The notes: a model not told the origin generated them from the letters alone. Shown: positions 1-6,932, counted from the stretch's first letter. The stretch is DNA of 64,000 nt from Lachnospira sp. UBA3212 (GCA_002363615.1 DEWK01000023.1:13498-77497), one strand, 5' to 3'. Numbers and translations: made by a program.

Positions 1-1686
1 ATATATGACAGAACACCAGTAATAGTTGCGACAAATGCATTTGGAATGGGAATAGATAAGTCTAATGTTAGATTCGTAATCCATTATAACATGCCTCAGA
101 GTATGGAAAACTATTATCAGGAGGCTGGAAGAGCAGGACGAGACAGTGAGATTTCAAAATGTATTTTGCTATTCTCTCCGCAGGATATAATGATAAATAA
201 GTTCCTGATAGAGAGAAAAGAAGCACCGGATTTGGATCCGTCTGACCTGGCACTCGTGAAGGAAAGAGATTTAAAGCGCCTATCTATGATGGAGGGTTAT
301 GCAAGAACTACGGGATGCCTTAGAAATTATATTCTTGAATATTTTGGTGAGAAGGTAAGTTCACCTTGTGAGAATTGTGGGAATTGTCATAGAGATTTTA
401 AAGAGCTTGATATGACTAACGAGGCGAAATCTGTAATTAATTGTGTTGCTGAAACAAAAGGAAGGTATGGGATAACTGTTGTCATTGGAACACTTCTTGG
501 AGCAAATAGAGCGAGACTGAGAGAACTTGGTACAGTTAATTATAAAACGTATGGTACGCTTAATGAAATGAATGAGAAAAGTCTCAGGACTCTGATCAGT
601 CAGCTTATCGAGGACGGATATCTTGTTCAGACAGATGAAGAATATTGTGTGCTTAAGATGGGAGATATCAGTCCCTTATATAGTGAAGAAACGCGTGTTG
701 TCGTAAAAACCTATGATGAGAAGGAAAGTATTAATGGTAAGAATGGTGCGGTGAAGAAATCAACTGACAGACTTACTTCCAAAGGTTACGAACTATTCGA
801 GATACTTAAAAGACTCCGTACTGATATTGCAAGAGAAAAGGGGTTGCCGCCATATATCGTATTTAATGACAAGACCTTAATAGATATGTGTGTAAAGCTT
901 CCAACTACTGAACAAGAATTTTTAGGTGTTTCCGGAGTTGGACAGAGAAAATACGAAAGTTACGGAGATGCATTTAAGGAAAAAATTGAAGGATTTATTA
1001 ATGAAAATCCCGGGATAAAGCAGAATCTTGATAGTTTCTACTCTCAGCAGGATGATAGTGAATTAAAGATAACTAAAGTAAAGAAAAAGAAAAAGAGGCA
1101 GAACCGAAAGGTAGAGTTCTATCTTAATGAAGAAGATGGGAATGAATTTTTATATAGTGAGCTGTATTTTGTCTCTGAAATAAAAGATGAGCTTAATCGT
1201 ATCTGTTCAGTAGAAAATGCTAAAAAGGTTACTGCGAAACTTATTTTGGAGTTTCTGATAAATGAAAATATTATTTGCGAAGATAATGTTAATGGCTTTG
1301 TTGCTAAGCTTCCAACAGAAAAAGGAAGGAAAATGGGGGTTATAACTGAGGACAGAGTAAGCTCAGCAGGAAATGCTTATAAGGTTATAAAATATCCGGA
1401 AACTGTCCAGAGACTCATAGTGAAGCATTTTATTGATAGTATCCCCAATATTCCACAAGATGAAGAGGATGAGGATTTAGAAAAAGAAAAACCATTTAAT
1501 AGAGTTGAATATAACAGATTACATAATAGACCTGAAGGTGCGGGAGCTTCATGGAGCGATGAAGAGGATCGTTGCTTGGAAGAAGAGTATAAATCAGATT
1601 TATCAATTTCTGAAATAGCAAGATTGCATGGACGTACTACAGGAGGCATAAGAGCAAGATTAAAGAAGCACGGGTATGAGATATAG
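1..1686 (+). CDS. recQ: RecQ-family DNA helicase, 3' part (5' end outside window)
   Basis: The reading frame is open from base 1, so the gene begins upstream. About 561 residues are visible. They start inside helicase domain 2, with motif V (TNAFGMGIDK) and motif VI (QEAGRAGRD). A Cys-rich zinc-binding segment (CENCGNC) and an RQC-like winged-helix region follow. An HRDC domain (about bases 775-1010, with FLGVSGVGQRKYESYG) comes next, then a Lys-rich linker and a C-terminal extension ending in a Myb/HTH-like segment (SWSDEEDRCLEEEYKS). RecQ enzymes are ATP-dependent 3'-5' helicases acting on recombination and replication intermediates. The part after HRDC, about 200 residues, is longer than in classical RecQ. 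The ATPase motifs I-IV cannot be checked. Isoleucine is often ATA and arginine AGA, unlike most of the window. The EcsC-like gene starts 17 nt downstream. Confidence 0.93.
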   Translation: MYDRTPVIVATNAFGMGIDKSNVRFVIHYNMPQSMENYYQEAGRAGRDSEISKCILLFSPQDIMINKFLIERKEAPDLDPSDLALVKERDLKRLSMMEGYARTTGCLRNYILEYFGEKVSSPCENCGNCHRDFKELDMTNEAKSVINCVAETKGRYGITVVIGTLLGANRARLRELGTVNYKTYGTLNEMNEKSLRTLISQLIEDGYLVQTDEEYCVLKMGDISPLYSEETRVVVKTYDEKESINGKNGAVKKSTDRLTSKGYELFEILKRLRTDIAREKGLPPYIVFNDKTLIDMCVKLPTTEQEFLGVSGVGQRKYESYGDAFKEKIEGFINENPGIKQNLDSFYSQQDDSELKITKVKKKKKRQNRKVEFYLNEEDGNEFLYSELYFVSEIKDELNRICSVENAKKVTAKLILEFLINENIICEDNVNGFVAKLPTEKGRKMGVITEDRVSSAGNAYKVIKYPETVQRLIVKHFIDSIPNIPQDEEDEDLEKEKPFNRVEYNRLHNRPEGAGASWSDEEDRCLEEEYKSDLSISEIARLHGRTTGGIRARLKKHGYEI

Positions 1687-1702
1687 GATGGAGGTGTTAG
1701 TT

Positions 1703-2577
1703 TTGGAAAAAGCAAAAAATCCATTCAAAGCCGTAACGGATGCGGTAGTAGATAAAGCAAAAAATATTGATGCTGTTGAAATTGTTAAACAGGCTGTTAA
1801 ACTGCCTATTGTTCGGGTAAATCGAAGCAATTTCTTAAGAAAAGAATTGAGGAAGTATTATCCTGAGAAAGTTGTAAGAAAAGCGATTAAAGAGAATCCT
1901 GCATCTGCTGGTGTTAGCAGGGAATGTGTTAATACTATTGCCCGACAAGTTATCAACTATGAGACAAATAAGGTGACAGCGTTATCATTCGCAGCCGGAA
2001 TACCAGGTGGATTTGCGATGGCTGCAACAGTTCCTGCTGATATAACACAGTATTTTGCATTTATGATTAGAACTATACAAAAATTGGCATATCTGTATGG
2101 CTTTGGTGATTTTGAGTTAAATGAAGATGAAGTTAGTGATGATACCATGAATCAGATAATGATATTCCTGGGTGTTATGTTTGGTGTTCAAGGCGCAAAT
2201 GCGGGGGTGAAAAAGGTAGCTGCTGCGGCTGCAAGTAAAGTATCAAAATCTCTTGCACAGAAGGCATTAACTAAGACTACTATATTTCCAATAGTAAAAA
2301 AGATAGCTCAGGCTGTTGGAATCAAAATGACAAAACAGATTTTTGCTGAGAGTGTCTCAAAAGTCGTACCTGTAGTTGGTGGCGTTGTCACTGGTGGATT
2401 GTCGTATGCAACCTTCAAGCCTTGTGCCAAAAACTTAGAAATAGTTTTAAAAACTTGTACCTAAGTGATCCGGAGTATTATAAAAAGCTCAGAGAAGAGG
2501 AAAAAATAGTGGATATTGGCGATGACGATGTAGTAGAAGTAATCATTGAAGATGATACTGATAATCTCGATGATTAG
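1703..2577 (+). CDS. EcsC-family protein, interrupted by an apparent -1 frameshift
   Basis: The product resembles EcsC-family proteins (function unclear, probably membrane-associated): hydrophobic Gly/Ala-rich segments (AAGIPGGFAMAATVPADITQ, VVPVVGGVVTGGLSYATFKP) in a basic, mostly helical protein. I place the start at TTG 1703, because a GGAGGTG ribosome binding site at about 1690-1696 fits it; upstream in-frame ATGs at 1676 and 1688 lack that spacing. The uninterrupted frame stops at 2464 after KTCT. In the -1 frame the reading continues as NLYLSDPEYYKKLREEE and an acidic tail to a stop at 2577, which looks like the natural C-terminus. The switch falls on the heptamer T TTA AAA at 2446-2452. 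The cause is either a one-base loss in the A run (real or sequencing) or programmed slippage. The intact product would be about 291 residues. Confidence 0.75.
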
Positions 2578-2589
2578 AAATGGTAATTT

Positions 2590-2614
2590 ACTTCTGTTCA
2601 ACTTGAACAGAAGT
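2590..2614. promoter_or_regulatory. Perfect 25-bp dyad, probable operator before the flavodoxin gene
   Basis: Two 12-bp arms (ACTTCTGTTCAA and its exact reverse complement) flank one central C. The dyad ends 6 nt before the AAAGGAGG ribosome binding site of the flavodoxin gene. No T run follows, so it is a poor terminator. The size and symmetry suit a dimeric repressor or activator site of the MarR, TetR or MerR kind. No regulator gene is adjacent in the window. Confidence 0.55.
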
Positions 2615-2637
2615 TGAGATAAAGGAGGAAGATTATA

Positions 2638-3120
2638 ATGTCAAAGGTTTTAGTAGCGTATTTTTCAGCAACAGGAACAACAGGAGTAGCAGCAACAGGT
2701 CTTGCGAAGACTATAGGAGCTGATACATATGAAATAGTTCCGGAAGTTCCTTATACAAATGATGATCTCGACTGGAGAAATGAACAGTCCCGCAGTTCTG
2801 TAGAAATGAAGGATAAAAAGAATTCAAGACCTGCAATCGGAAGTGCTCCGGTAGAAGATATACAGCAGTATGATAAGATATTTGTTGCTTATCCGATCTG
2901 GTGGTATACTTCCCCAAGTATCATAAATACATTTCTTGAGAGCTATGATTTATCCGGAAAGGATATTATTCTTTTTGCAACATCAGGAAGCACGGGCTTT
3001 GGTAGTTCAATAGAAGACCTTGAAGGAAGTGCTCCGGGTGCTCATATTAAAGAAGGAGCTATGTTGAATGGCGTAAGTTCAGCGGAAGAGTTTAAGAAAA
3101 TAGCTGAACAGTTTATATAA
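2638..3120 (+). CDS. Flavodoxin
   Basis: This 160-residue protein has the flavodoxin fold signature. The N-terminal strand and FMN phosphate loop are VAYFSATGTTG (residues 6-16), a central strand reads KIFVAYPIWWYTSPSIINTF, and the later strand is DIILFATSGSTGFG. It resembles the small flavodoxin_4-type proteins of Clostridia. They carry FMN and act as soluble cytoplasmic electron carriers or quinone/nitro-reductase-like proteins. A strong AAAGGAGG ribosome binding site lies 9 nt before the ATG. The gene stands alone on its strand after the EcsC-like gene and has its own dyad just upstream, which suggests separate inducible control, perhaps by oxidative or electrophile stress (inference). An imperfect inverted repeat follows the stop codon. 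Confidence 0.9.
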   Translation: MSKVLVAYFSATGTTGVAATGLAKTIGADTYEIVPEVPYTNDDLDWRNEQSRSSVEMKDKKNSRPAIGSAPVEDIQQYDKIFVAYPIWWYTSPSIINTFLESYDLSGKDIILFATSGSTGFGSSIEDLEGSAPGAHIKEGAMLNGVSSAEEFKKIAEQFI

Positions 3121-3131
3121 GTATTATAAAT

Positions 3132-3175
3132 AGGCATACTATAATCCTTTGTTTTTTGGGGATTACAGTATGCCT
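3132..3175 (+). terminator. Stem-loop after flavodoxin gene, possible terminator
   Basis: Two 16-nt arms (3132-3147 and 3160-3175) pair at 15 of 16 positions around a T-rich loop. Only a weak T run follows (GATTTTGT), so termination efficiency is uncertain. Confidence 0.5.
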
Positions 3176-3215
3176 GATTTTGTCATTGACAGCAGATTGA
3201 TGTGAAATTGCATAT

Positions 3216-3538
3216 TTATATTTCATCACGTTTCTTGCCATGATAAGTATCGAGTTCTTTCTTGGATTTCATAATGTAAATGGCAAGTACTTTTCCATAA
3301 ATTTTGGCAATTATATATCCATTGCCACATATATCTCTTCTTTACGGATAATCGGACCTGTATGTATGCATACATTGTCAAGTTTTAGATAAGCCAGTTC
3401 CCGATTAAGATTATTTATGCATTCATTGATATCACAATCCTGATTATGAAATACCATAGTAATAATATAGTATGGTGATCGGAAATCATACTCTCCAAAA
3501 TCACCGGATTCATCTATAAAAATACTTAGTTCTTTCAA
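3216..3538 (-). pseudogene. Remnant of a DUF3800-domain gene
   Basis: From TTG 3538 the frame reads KELSIFIDESGDFGEYD and then IHTGPIIRKEEIYVAMDI before a stop at 3311. The FIDESGDFG start and HTGPIIRKEE stretch are the signature of the N-terminal DUF3800 domain, an RNase H-like fold with an Asp-Glu acidic pair. Complete members are roughly 200-250 residues; only about 75 remain. A different frame downstream stays open for about 30 codons (ending KKELDTYHGKKRDEI, stop at 3216); it may be unrelated or the residue of a deletion junction. No ribosome binding site is seen before the TTG. I read this as a decayed gene. The upstream part of the same open frame overlaps a structured RNA and is not coding. 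Confidence 0.6.
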
Positions 3539-3566
3539 TAGTGAAATCTTTTTTGTATATGAAAAT

Positions 3567-3615
3567 GGCGGGGAACTTCCCCGCCGAAGATGGACCTGGG
3601 TCTTTCGACCAGCCC
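3567..3615 (-). ncRNA. Structured RNA candidate next to the DUF3800 remnant (DUF3800 RNA motif-like)
   Basis: Read on the minus strand there are two adjacent hairpins. The first (3615-3592) has a stem closed by a GAAA tetraloop (GGTC-GAAA-GACC) and extends outward with one bulged C. The second (3585-3567) is GC-rich: GGCGGGG, loop AAGTT, CCCCGCC. No strong T run follows (ATTTTC). A group of conserved structured RNAs called DUF3800 motifs has been described beside DUF3800 genes, and the position here, about 30 nt before the DUF3800 remnant, matches that pattern. I cannot say which subclass. Confidence 0.5.
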
Positions 3616-3643
3616 TATAACTATTCTTACAGTAGCATAACAA

Positions 3644-3809
3644 CGAATGGATTTCAATATATTAACCGAAAACACTTTAGGCCTTGTTAGCAACATGATT
3701 TGCGAAAGCTTCAATACCTTGTCTAATTAAGGAGGATCATATCACAATACAGGATAGCATCCATGTGTTCCGCCTAACTGTATTAGAATCCGTGTTCACT
3801 CAGTGGGAG
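3644..3809. other. Non-coding decayed stretch between the RNA candidate and lexA
   Basis: No gene of useful length is present. On the minus strand a short open piece reads SSLIRQGIEAFANHVANKA before a stop, which looks like the C-terminus of a lost gene that I cannot identify. The lexA stop codon lies at 3810, and I see no convincing lexA terminator here. Confidence 0.4.
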
Positions 3810-4427
3810 TTAAAAAACAGACTTTCTAAATAGAGAAACAACTTTGCCTATAACCTGACATTGATCGGTGATAATAGGGTCCATCTGATCGTTCTCCGGT
3901 TGTAAACGGTAATGTCCATTCTCTTTATAGAAGCGTTTTACCGTGGTAGAGTCATCGATTAAGGCAAGAACGATATCTCCGTTTTTGGCGGTATTTGTTT
4001 GCTCAATTACCAACAAGTCTCCGCTATAAATACCTACATTAATCATGGAGTCGCCTTTTACACTTACCATAAAGCATTGTCCTTTAGGCATGTATTCCGC
4101 AGGAATAGGGAAGTAGTCCCTAATTTGATCTACGGCTAAGATGGGTTCTCCGGCGGCTACATTTCCTAAAAGGGGAATGCTTACTATCTCTTTTCTTTGA
4201 AGATTAAAATCGTCATCTAAAATTTCAATGGCTCTTGGATGAGTTGGGTCTCTTCGAATAAATCCATTCTTCTCTAGGGTATTCAAATGAGAATGTACGG
4301 AAGAGGTAGACCGAAGTCCAACGGCATCACAGATTTCACGAACAGAAGGAGGATAGCCTTTGGCTAATTGTTCCTCCTTGATAAATTCTAAAATCTGTTT
4401 TTGCTTATCACTAATCTTACCGGCCAT
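3810..4427 (-). CDS. lexA: LexA SOS repressor (S24 self-cleaving protease)
   Basis: LexA represses DNA-damage genes and cleaves itself when RecA filaments form. This 205-residue protein has an N-terminal winged HTH (YPPSVREICDAVGLRSTSSV, about residues 25-44). Next is the cleavage site Ala92-Gly93 (NVAAGEP), then the catalytic Ser127 (GDSMINVG) and Lys164 (TTVKRFY). All key residues are present and the length is normal. The start is supported by AAAGGAG 6-7 nt upstream. The gene is divergent from a yneA-like gene, as in Bacillus. A TTGAAA/TAAAAT promoter with a LexA-box-like site just downstream of the -10 suggests autoregulation. Confidence 0.97.
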   Translation of the reverse strand: MAGKISDKQKQILEFIKEEQLAKGYPPSVREICDAVGLRSTSSVHSHLNTLEKNGFIRRDPTHPRAIEILDDDFNLQRKEIVSIPLLGNVAAGEPILAVDQIRDYFPIPAEYMPKGQCFMVSVKGDSMINVGIYSGDLLVIEQTNTAKNGDIVLALIDDSTTVKRFYKENGHYRLQPENDQMDPIITDQCQVIGKVVSLFRKSVF

Positions 4428-4525
4428 ATAGACTCCTTTCTCAAAAATATAATAAATGTTTAGTGTCCATTTTATGGAACTTATCCTTTTGTATACTATG
4501 AACTGTGAGAGGGGAATCTCACAGG

Positions 4526-4539
4526 CAAATACATGTTCT
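4526..4539 (-). promoter_or_regulatory. LexA-box-like site at lexA start region
   Basis: CAAATACATGTTCT matches the Gram-positive SOS box pattern (CGAAC-N4-GTTCG) with several mismatches. It lies 8 bp downstream of the lexA -10 hexamer, where a repressor would block initiation. It is weaker than the other four sites in this intergenic region. Confidence 0.5.
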
Positions 4540-4546
4540 ATTCATC

Positions 4547-4575
4547 ATTTTAGCATAGGACATGGGCATTTTCAA
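4547..4575 (-). promoter_or_regulatory. Predicted lexA promoter
   Basis: Read on the minus strand: -35 TTGAAA (4575-4570), 17-bp spacer, -10 TAAAAT (4552-4547). The leader that follows contains a small hairpin (GTGAGA/TCTCAC, 4505-4522). Confidence 0.75.
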
Positions 4576-4583
4576 GGAAAATC

Positions 4584-4611
4584 AGAAAATATGTTCGCGA
4601 AAATATGTTCG
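4584..4611 (+). promoter_or_regulatory. Two abutting LexA boxes (tandem 14-bp repeats)
   Basis: AGAAAATATGTTCG (4584-4597) is followed directly by CGAAAATATGTTCG (4598-4611). Each fits the SOS box half-site spacing of five bases, four bases, GTTCG. They sit between the lexA -35 and the yneA -35, so they could affect both promoters. Confidence 0.65.
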
Positions 4612-4620
4612 ATTTTTATA

Positions 4621-4649
4621 TTGACAAACATTCGTTCGAATGTTATCAT
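4621..4649 (+). promoter_or_regulatory. Predicted yneA promoter overlapped by a LexA box
   Basis: Perfect -35 TTGACA (4621-4626), 17-bp spacer, -10 TATCAT (4644-4649). The LexA-box-like CAAACATTCGTTCG (4625-4638) covers the end of the -35 and most of the spacer, so LexA binding would exclude RNA polymerase. Confidence 0.8.
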
Positions 4650-4656
4650 ACAATCA

Positions 4657-4670
4657 CAAACAAGTGTTCG
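4657..4670 (+). promoter_or_regulatory. LexA box at the yneA transcription start
   Basis: CAAACAAGTGTTCG matches CGAAC-RNRY-GTTYG with one mismatch. It begins 7 bp after the -10 and ends 3 nt before the ATAGGAGG ribosome binding site. Confidence 0.65.
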
Positions 4671-4689
4671 GTATAGGAGGATATGACTT

Positions 4690-4995
4690 ATGACAAAACA
4701 GTTTAATAAGACTTTATGTATTATATTAATTTTATTATTAGCCTTTGGATTTGGCATACAGGCCAATCGCGTAGCGGCTTCGGAAGAAGGAGAGGATCAT
4801 TATAAGTATTATCGTATGATTACAGTAGAAGAGGGAGATACCATTTCTTCCATTGCCAAATCTAATTATGATCAGAAGTATGGAACTATGACAGATTACA
4901 TGAATGAAATCTGTGATATGAACGATCTTCATGATGATAAGATTCAGGTGGGACAGCAGCTTGTAATCAGTTATTATTCTGATGAGCTGAAGTAA
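4690..4995 (+). CDS. yneA: YneA-like SOS cell-division suppressor with LysM domain
   Basis: This 101-residue protein has a short basic N-terminus, one membrane segment (about residues 9-24), a short linker and one LysM domain (about residues 43-95, ITVEEGDTISSIAKSNYD to VGQQLVISYY). Size, architecture, divergence from lexA and LexA boxes over its promoter match Bacillus yneA, an SOS-induced membrane protein that delays septation. LysM binds peptidoglycan, so the domain should face outside. The ribosome binding site TAGGAGG lies 9 nt before the ATG. The name rests on context and architecture, because small LysM proteins are poorly distinguished by sequence. A strong hairpin terminator follows. 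Confidence 0.82.
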   Translation: MTKQFNKTLCIILILLLAFGFGIQANRVAASEEGEDHYKYYRMITVEEGDTISSIAKSNYDQKYGTMTDYMNEICDMNDLHDDKIQVGQQLVISYYSDELK

Positions 4996-5063
4996 TAGAT
5001 TCCCAATTTCCAAAACATATTTACAACCCCATCATAATATGTATGGAAGTACACTCTAAAAGA

Positions 5064-5110
5064 AGCACTTAATCACTTGCCCTTGGGCTAGTGATTAGGT
5101 GCTCCTTTTT
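5064..5110 (+). terminator. Intrinsic terminator of yneA, probably bidirectional
   Basis: Two 19-nt arms (5064-5082, 5085-5103) pair at 17 of 19 positions with a tight loop. CCTTTTT follows on the plus strand, and CTTCTTTT on the other strand could serve the convergent recombinase gene. Confidence 0.85.
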
Positions 5111-6167
5111 ATTGGTCATTGTGATCTTCTCTAAGAATTACCTTGTTTCTGGCAAGGCGTCTATTTTCCTCATCCTGAGCAGCGTAATGACGCCTTGTGG
5201 TATTAACGTCCTTATGTCCTAAAACAGATGCTACTAGGTAAATATCGCCGGTTTCCCGATAAAGGTTGGTGCCATAGGTGGACCGAAGTTTATGAGGAGT
5301 GATGTGTTTCAAGGTGGTTAACTGCTGGGAATATTTTTGTACTAGTTTTTCCACGGCACGTACACTGATTCTTTTCTTTTGAATGGAAAGAAAGAATGCA
5401 TCTTCGTGTCCTGGCATTGCCTCGATACATTCTCTTTCCTCCAGGTAAGCAAAGAGAGCGTCTTCTACCTCATCGCCAAAGTAGACGATGGCATCATAGC
5501 CACCTTTCCGATGGATTTTGATCCCCACATTGTCAAAATCGATATCATCTAAATTAATTCCCACACATTCGGAAACACGGATTCCAGTTCCCAGAAGAAG
5601 GGTAAGGATGGCTAAATCTCTTGCGGCGGTTTTATTATGGTAGACCCTTTGAGATTTGGTTAATTTGTCGCCAGATTCTACCAAATCTAAGAGGGTGCTA
5701 ACCTCGTTAGGCTCTAAACGAATGATTGGCTTTTCGTGCTGTTTTGGGCTTTTTACAAGGGAAGCAGGATTGGTTTTGATTTTTTGTTGCCGATAAAAGT
5801 AGTTATAAAAACTTCTTAAGGAAGAGAGTTTACGTTTGATACCCTTTTCATGGTTGGTACGTTTTACCTCATCTTTCTCGTAAATCTTAATTCGATCCAG
5901 GTATTCCTCAATATCATTTACATCGATTTGATCCAAGACCTCTATGGGGAGGTTGGTGATCGGGGTCTCTTTATAAAGAGGGTTGTTGTTTTTTATATAT
6001 TCAAAGAAAAGCTCTAGGTCGTAGGCGTAAGAGAGGCGAGTACGAGAAGCCGTACTATTCTCTGTGCCACGAAAGTACTGGGCCGCAAAACGAGGGAGTT
6101 TTTTTTCGATTTCCCAGAGCTTTTCCATATTTTCTTGATCAATTTGTTCGTGATAGGTTTTTGGCAT
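5109..6167 (-). CDS. Tyrosine recombinase (XerC/XerD-like)
   Basis: This 352-residue site-specific recombinase has an N-terminal SAM-like core-binding domain (about 25-150) and a C-terminal catalytic domain. The catalytic set is visible: Arg197 (GTGIRVSE), Lys in IHRKGGYD, His and Arg in HKLRSTYGT, His in LGHKDVNTT and the nucleophile Tyr328 (RRHY). The length exceeds the ~300 residues of canonical XerC/XerD mainly through the N-terminal region. It might resolve chromosome dimers or be a dedicated integrase. No integrated element or att repeat lies beside it, which favours a chromosomal role. In Bacillus a recombinase-like gene (yneB, a serine resolvase) also sits beside lexA-yneA, so the context may be analogous. 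It has its own promoter, overlapping that of the next gene on the opposite strand. Confidence 0.9.
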   Translation of the reverse strand: MPKTYHEQIDQENMEKLWEIEKKLPRFAAQYFRGTENSTASRTRLSYAYDLELFFEYIKNNNPLYKETPITNLPIEVLDQIDVNDIEEYLDRIKIYEKDEVKRTNHEKGIKRKLSSLRSFYNYFYRQQKIKTNPASLVKSPKQHEKPIIRLEPNEVSTLLDLVESGDKLTKSQRVYHNKTAARDLAILTLLLGTGIRVSECVGINLDDIDFDNVGIKIHRKGGYDAIVYFGDEVEDALFAYLEERECIEAMPGHEDAFFLSIQKKRISVRAVEKLVQKYSQQLTTLKHITPHKLRSTYGTNLYRETGDIYLVASVLGHKDVNTTRRHYAAQDEENRRLARNKVILREDHNDQ

Positions 6168-6202
6168 TGTGCTTCCTTTCTAAGGTGAATTTACTTTGAA
6201 TA

Positions 6203-6232
6203 ATTATAGCATAACGTTGACAATGCTTGCAA
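6203..6232 (-). promoter_or_regulatory. Predicted promoter of the tyrosine recombinase gene
   Basis: On the minus strand: TTGCAA (6232-6227), 18-bp spacer, TATAAT (6208-6203). It overlaps the divergent plus-strand promoter at 6217-6246, so the two transcripts probably compete. Confidence 0.65.
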
Positions 6233-6246
6233 GAATAGACTAAAAT
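6217..6246 (+). promoter_or_regulatory. Predicted promoter of the zinc-ribbon protein gene
   Basis: TTGACA (6217-6222), 18-bp spacer, TAAAAT (6241-6246), upstream of a GGAGG ribosome binding site. Confidence 0.7.
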
Positions 6247-6280
6247 AGATAAGAAATCTAAAGATTCATGGAGGTAGAAG

Positions 6281-6856
6281 ATGGGATTTTTTGATAACTT
6301 AAAAGAGAAAGTAACAAGTACAACCACAGAGGTAGGTCAGAAAGCCAAGGATCTGGCAGATACTGCAAAATTAAACAGTGAGATTAGTAAAAAGAAAAGC
6401 GAGATGAATAGTATTTTCTTGGAACTAGGCAAGCGCTATATTGATGAACATAAGGATTTAGCAGAAGATCCATATAGTGATTTTATCCAGTCTGTAAAGC
6501 AGGTAGATAGCCAAATTAAGGAATTAGAAGGTCAAATTGCTAAAATTAAATCAGAGGCAGATGTAAGAAAGCAGGCTAATCAAGCCGCTGCAGCCAGTGC
6601 CCGTGGCGCCGCTACAAAGGTTTGTCCTAAGTGTAATGCCAATATTCCTGTGGATTCTGCATTTTGCGTATCATGTGGTGCAAATCTTTCTGAAACAGAA
6701 AGTAATAATCCGGTGGAAACTCAGGAAGTAGTTACAGCAAGTGAAACTATAGAGGCAGACACACAGGTTTCTGAATCTACCGGCCCGGAAGTGTCAAATT
6801 CAGCTTCAACAGATGTAAAAGAAGAAGTTGAAATCAAGACGGATCCTGAAAATTAA
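6281..6856 (+). CDS. Zinc-ribbon domain protein with helical N-terminus
   Basis: This 191-residue protein of unknown role has an amphipathic or coiled-coil N-terminal half (residues 1-95, rich in Lys/Glu) and an Ala-rich linker. A zinc ribbon with two CxxC pairs starting at Cys115 (CPKC...CVSCG) and a low-complexity acidic Ser/Thr/Glu tail complete it. No signal peptide or membrane segment is seen. Proteins of this layout are common in Lachnospiraceae and usually carry only the zinc-ribbon label. A good ribosome binding site (GGAGG) and its own promoter and terminator make it a single-gene unit. Confidence 0.85.
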   Translation: MGFFDNLKEKVTSTTTEVGQKAKDLADTAKLNSEISKKKSEMNSIFLELGKRYIDEHKDLAEDPYSDFIQSVKQVDSQIKELEGQIAKIKSEADVRKQANQAAAASARGAATKVCPKCNANIPVDSAFCVSCGANLSETESNNPVETQEVVTASETIEADTQVSESTGPEVSNSASTDVKEEVEIKTDPEN

Positions 6857-6884
6857 GAAAAAAATCCCTAAGGGAGGCAAACAT

Positions 6885-6918
6885 AACTATTCGCAAAACG
6901 CAGGTTTTGCGAATAGTT
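6885..6918. repeat. Perfect 15-bp inverted repeat without T run
   Basis: Arms AACTATTCGCAAAAC (6885-6899) and its exact complement (6904-6918) flank the loop GCAG. No T run follows on either side, and a proper terminator lies 15 bp further on. It could be an RNA hairpin, a protein-binding dyad or one copy of a dispersed palindromic repeat. Confidence 0.6.
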
Positions 6919-6932
6919 GAACCTAAAGATAT

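Noticed and set aside
3539..3643. N-terminal extension of the DUF3800 remnant frame up to an ATG at 3643
   Set aside because: The codons run through the two RNA hairpins, give an Arg/Ser/Pro-rich peptide unlike DUF3800, and have no ribosome binding site.
3650..3670. ATTTCAAT-like stretch resembling a CRISPR repeat end
   Set aside because: It occurs once; no second repeat or regular spacing is present anywhere in the window.
5109..6167. Tyrosine recombinase as integrase of a mobile element
   Set aside because: No att-like repeats, excisionase, or cargo genes flank it; neighbours are SOS and housekeeping genes.
6885..6918. The 15-bp palindrome as the terminator of the zinc-ribbon gene
   Set aside because: No T run on either strand; the real terminator is at 6933-6981.
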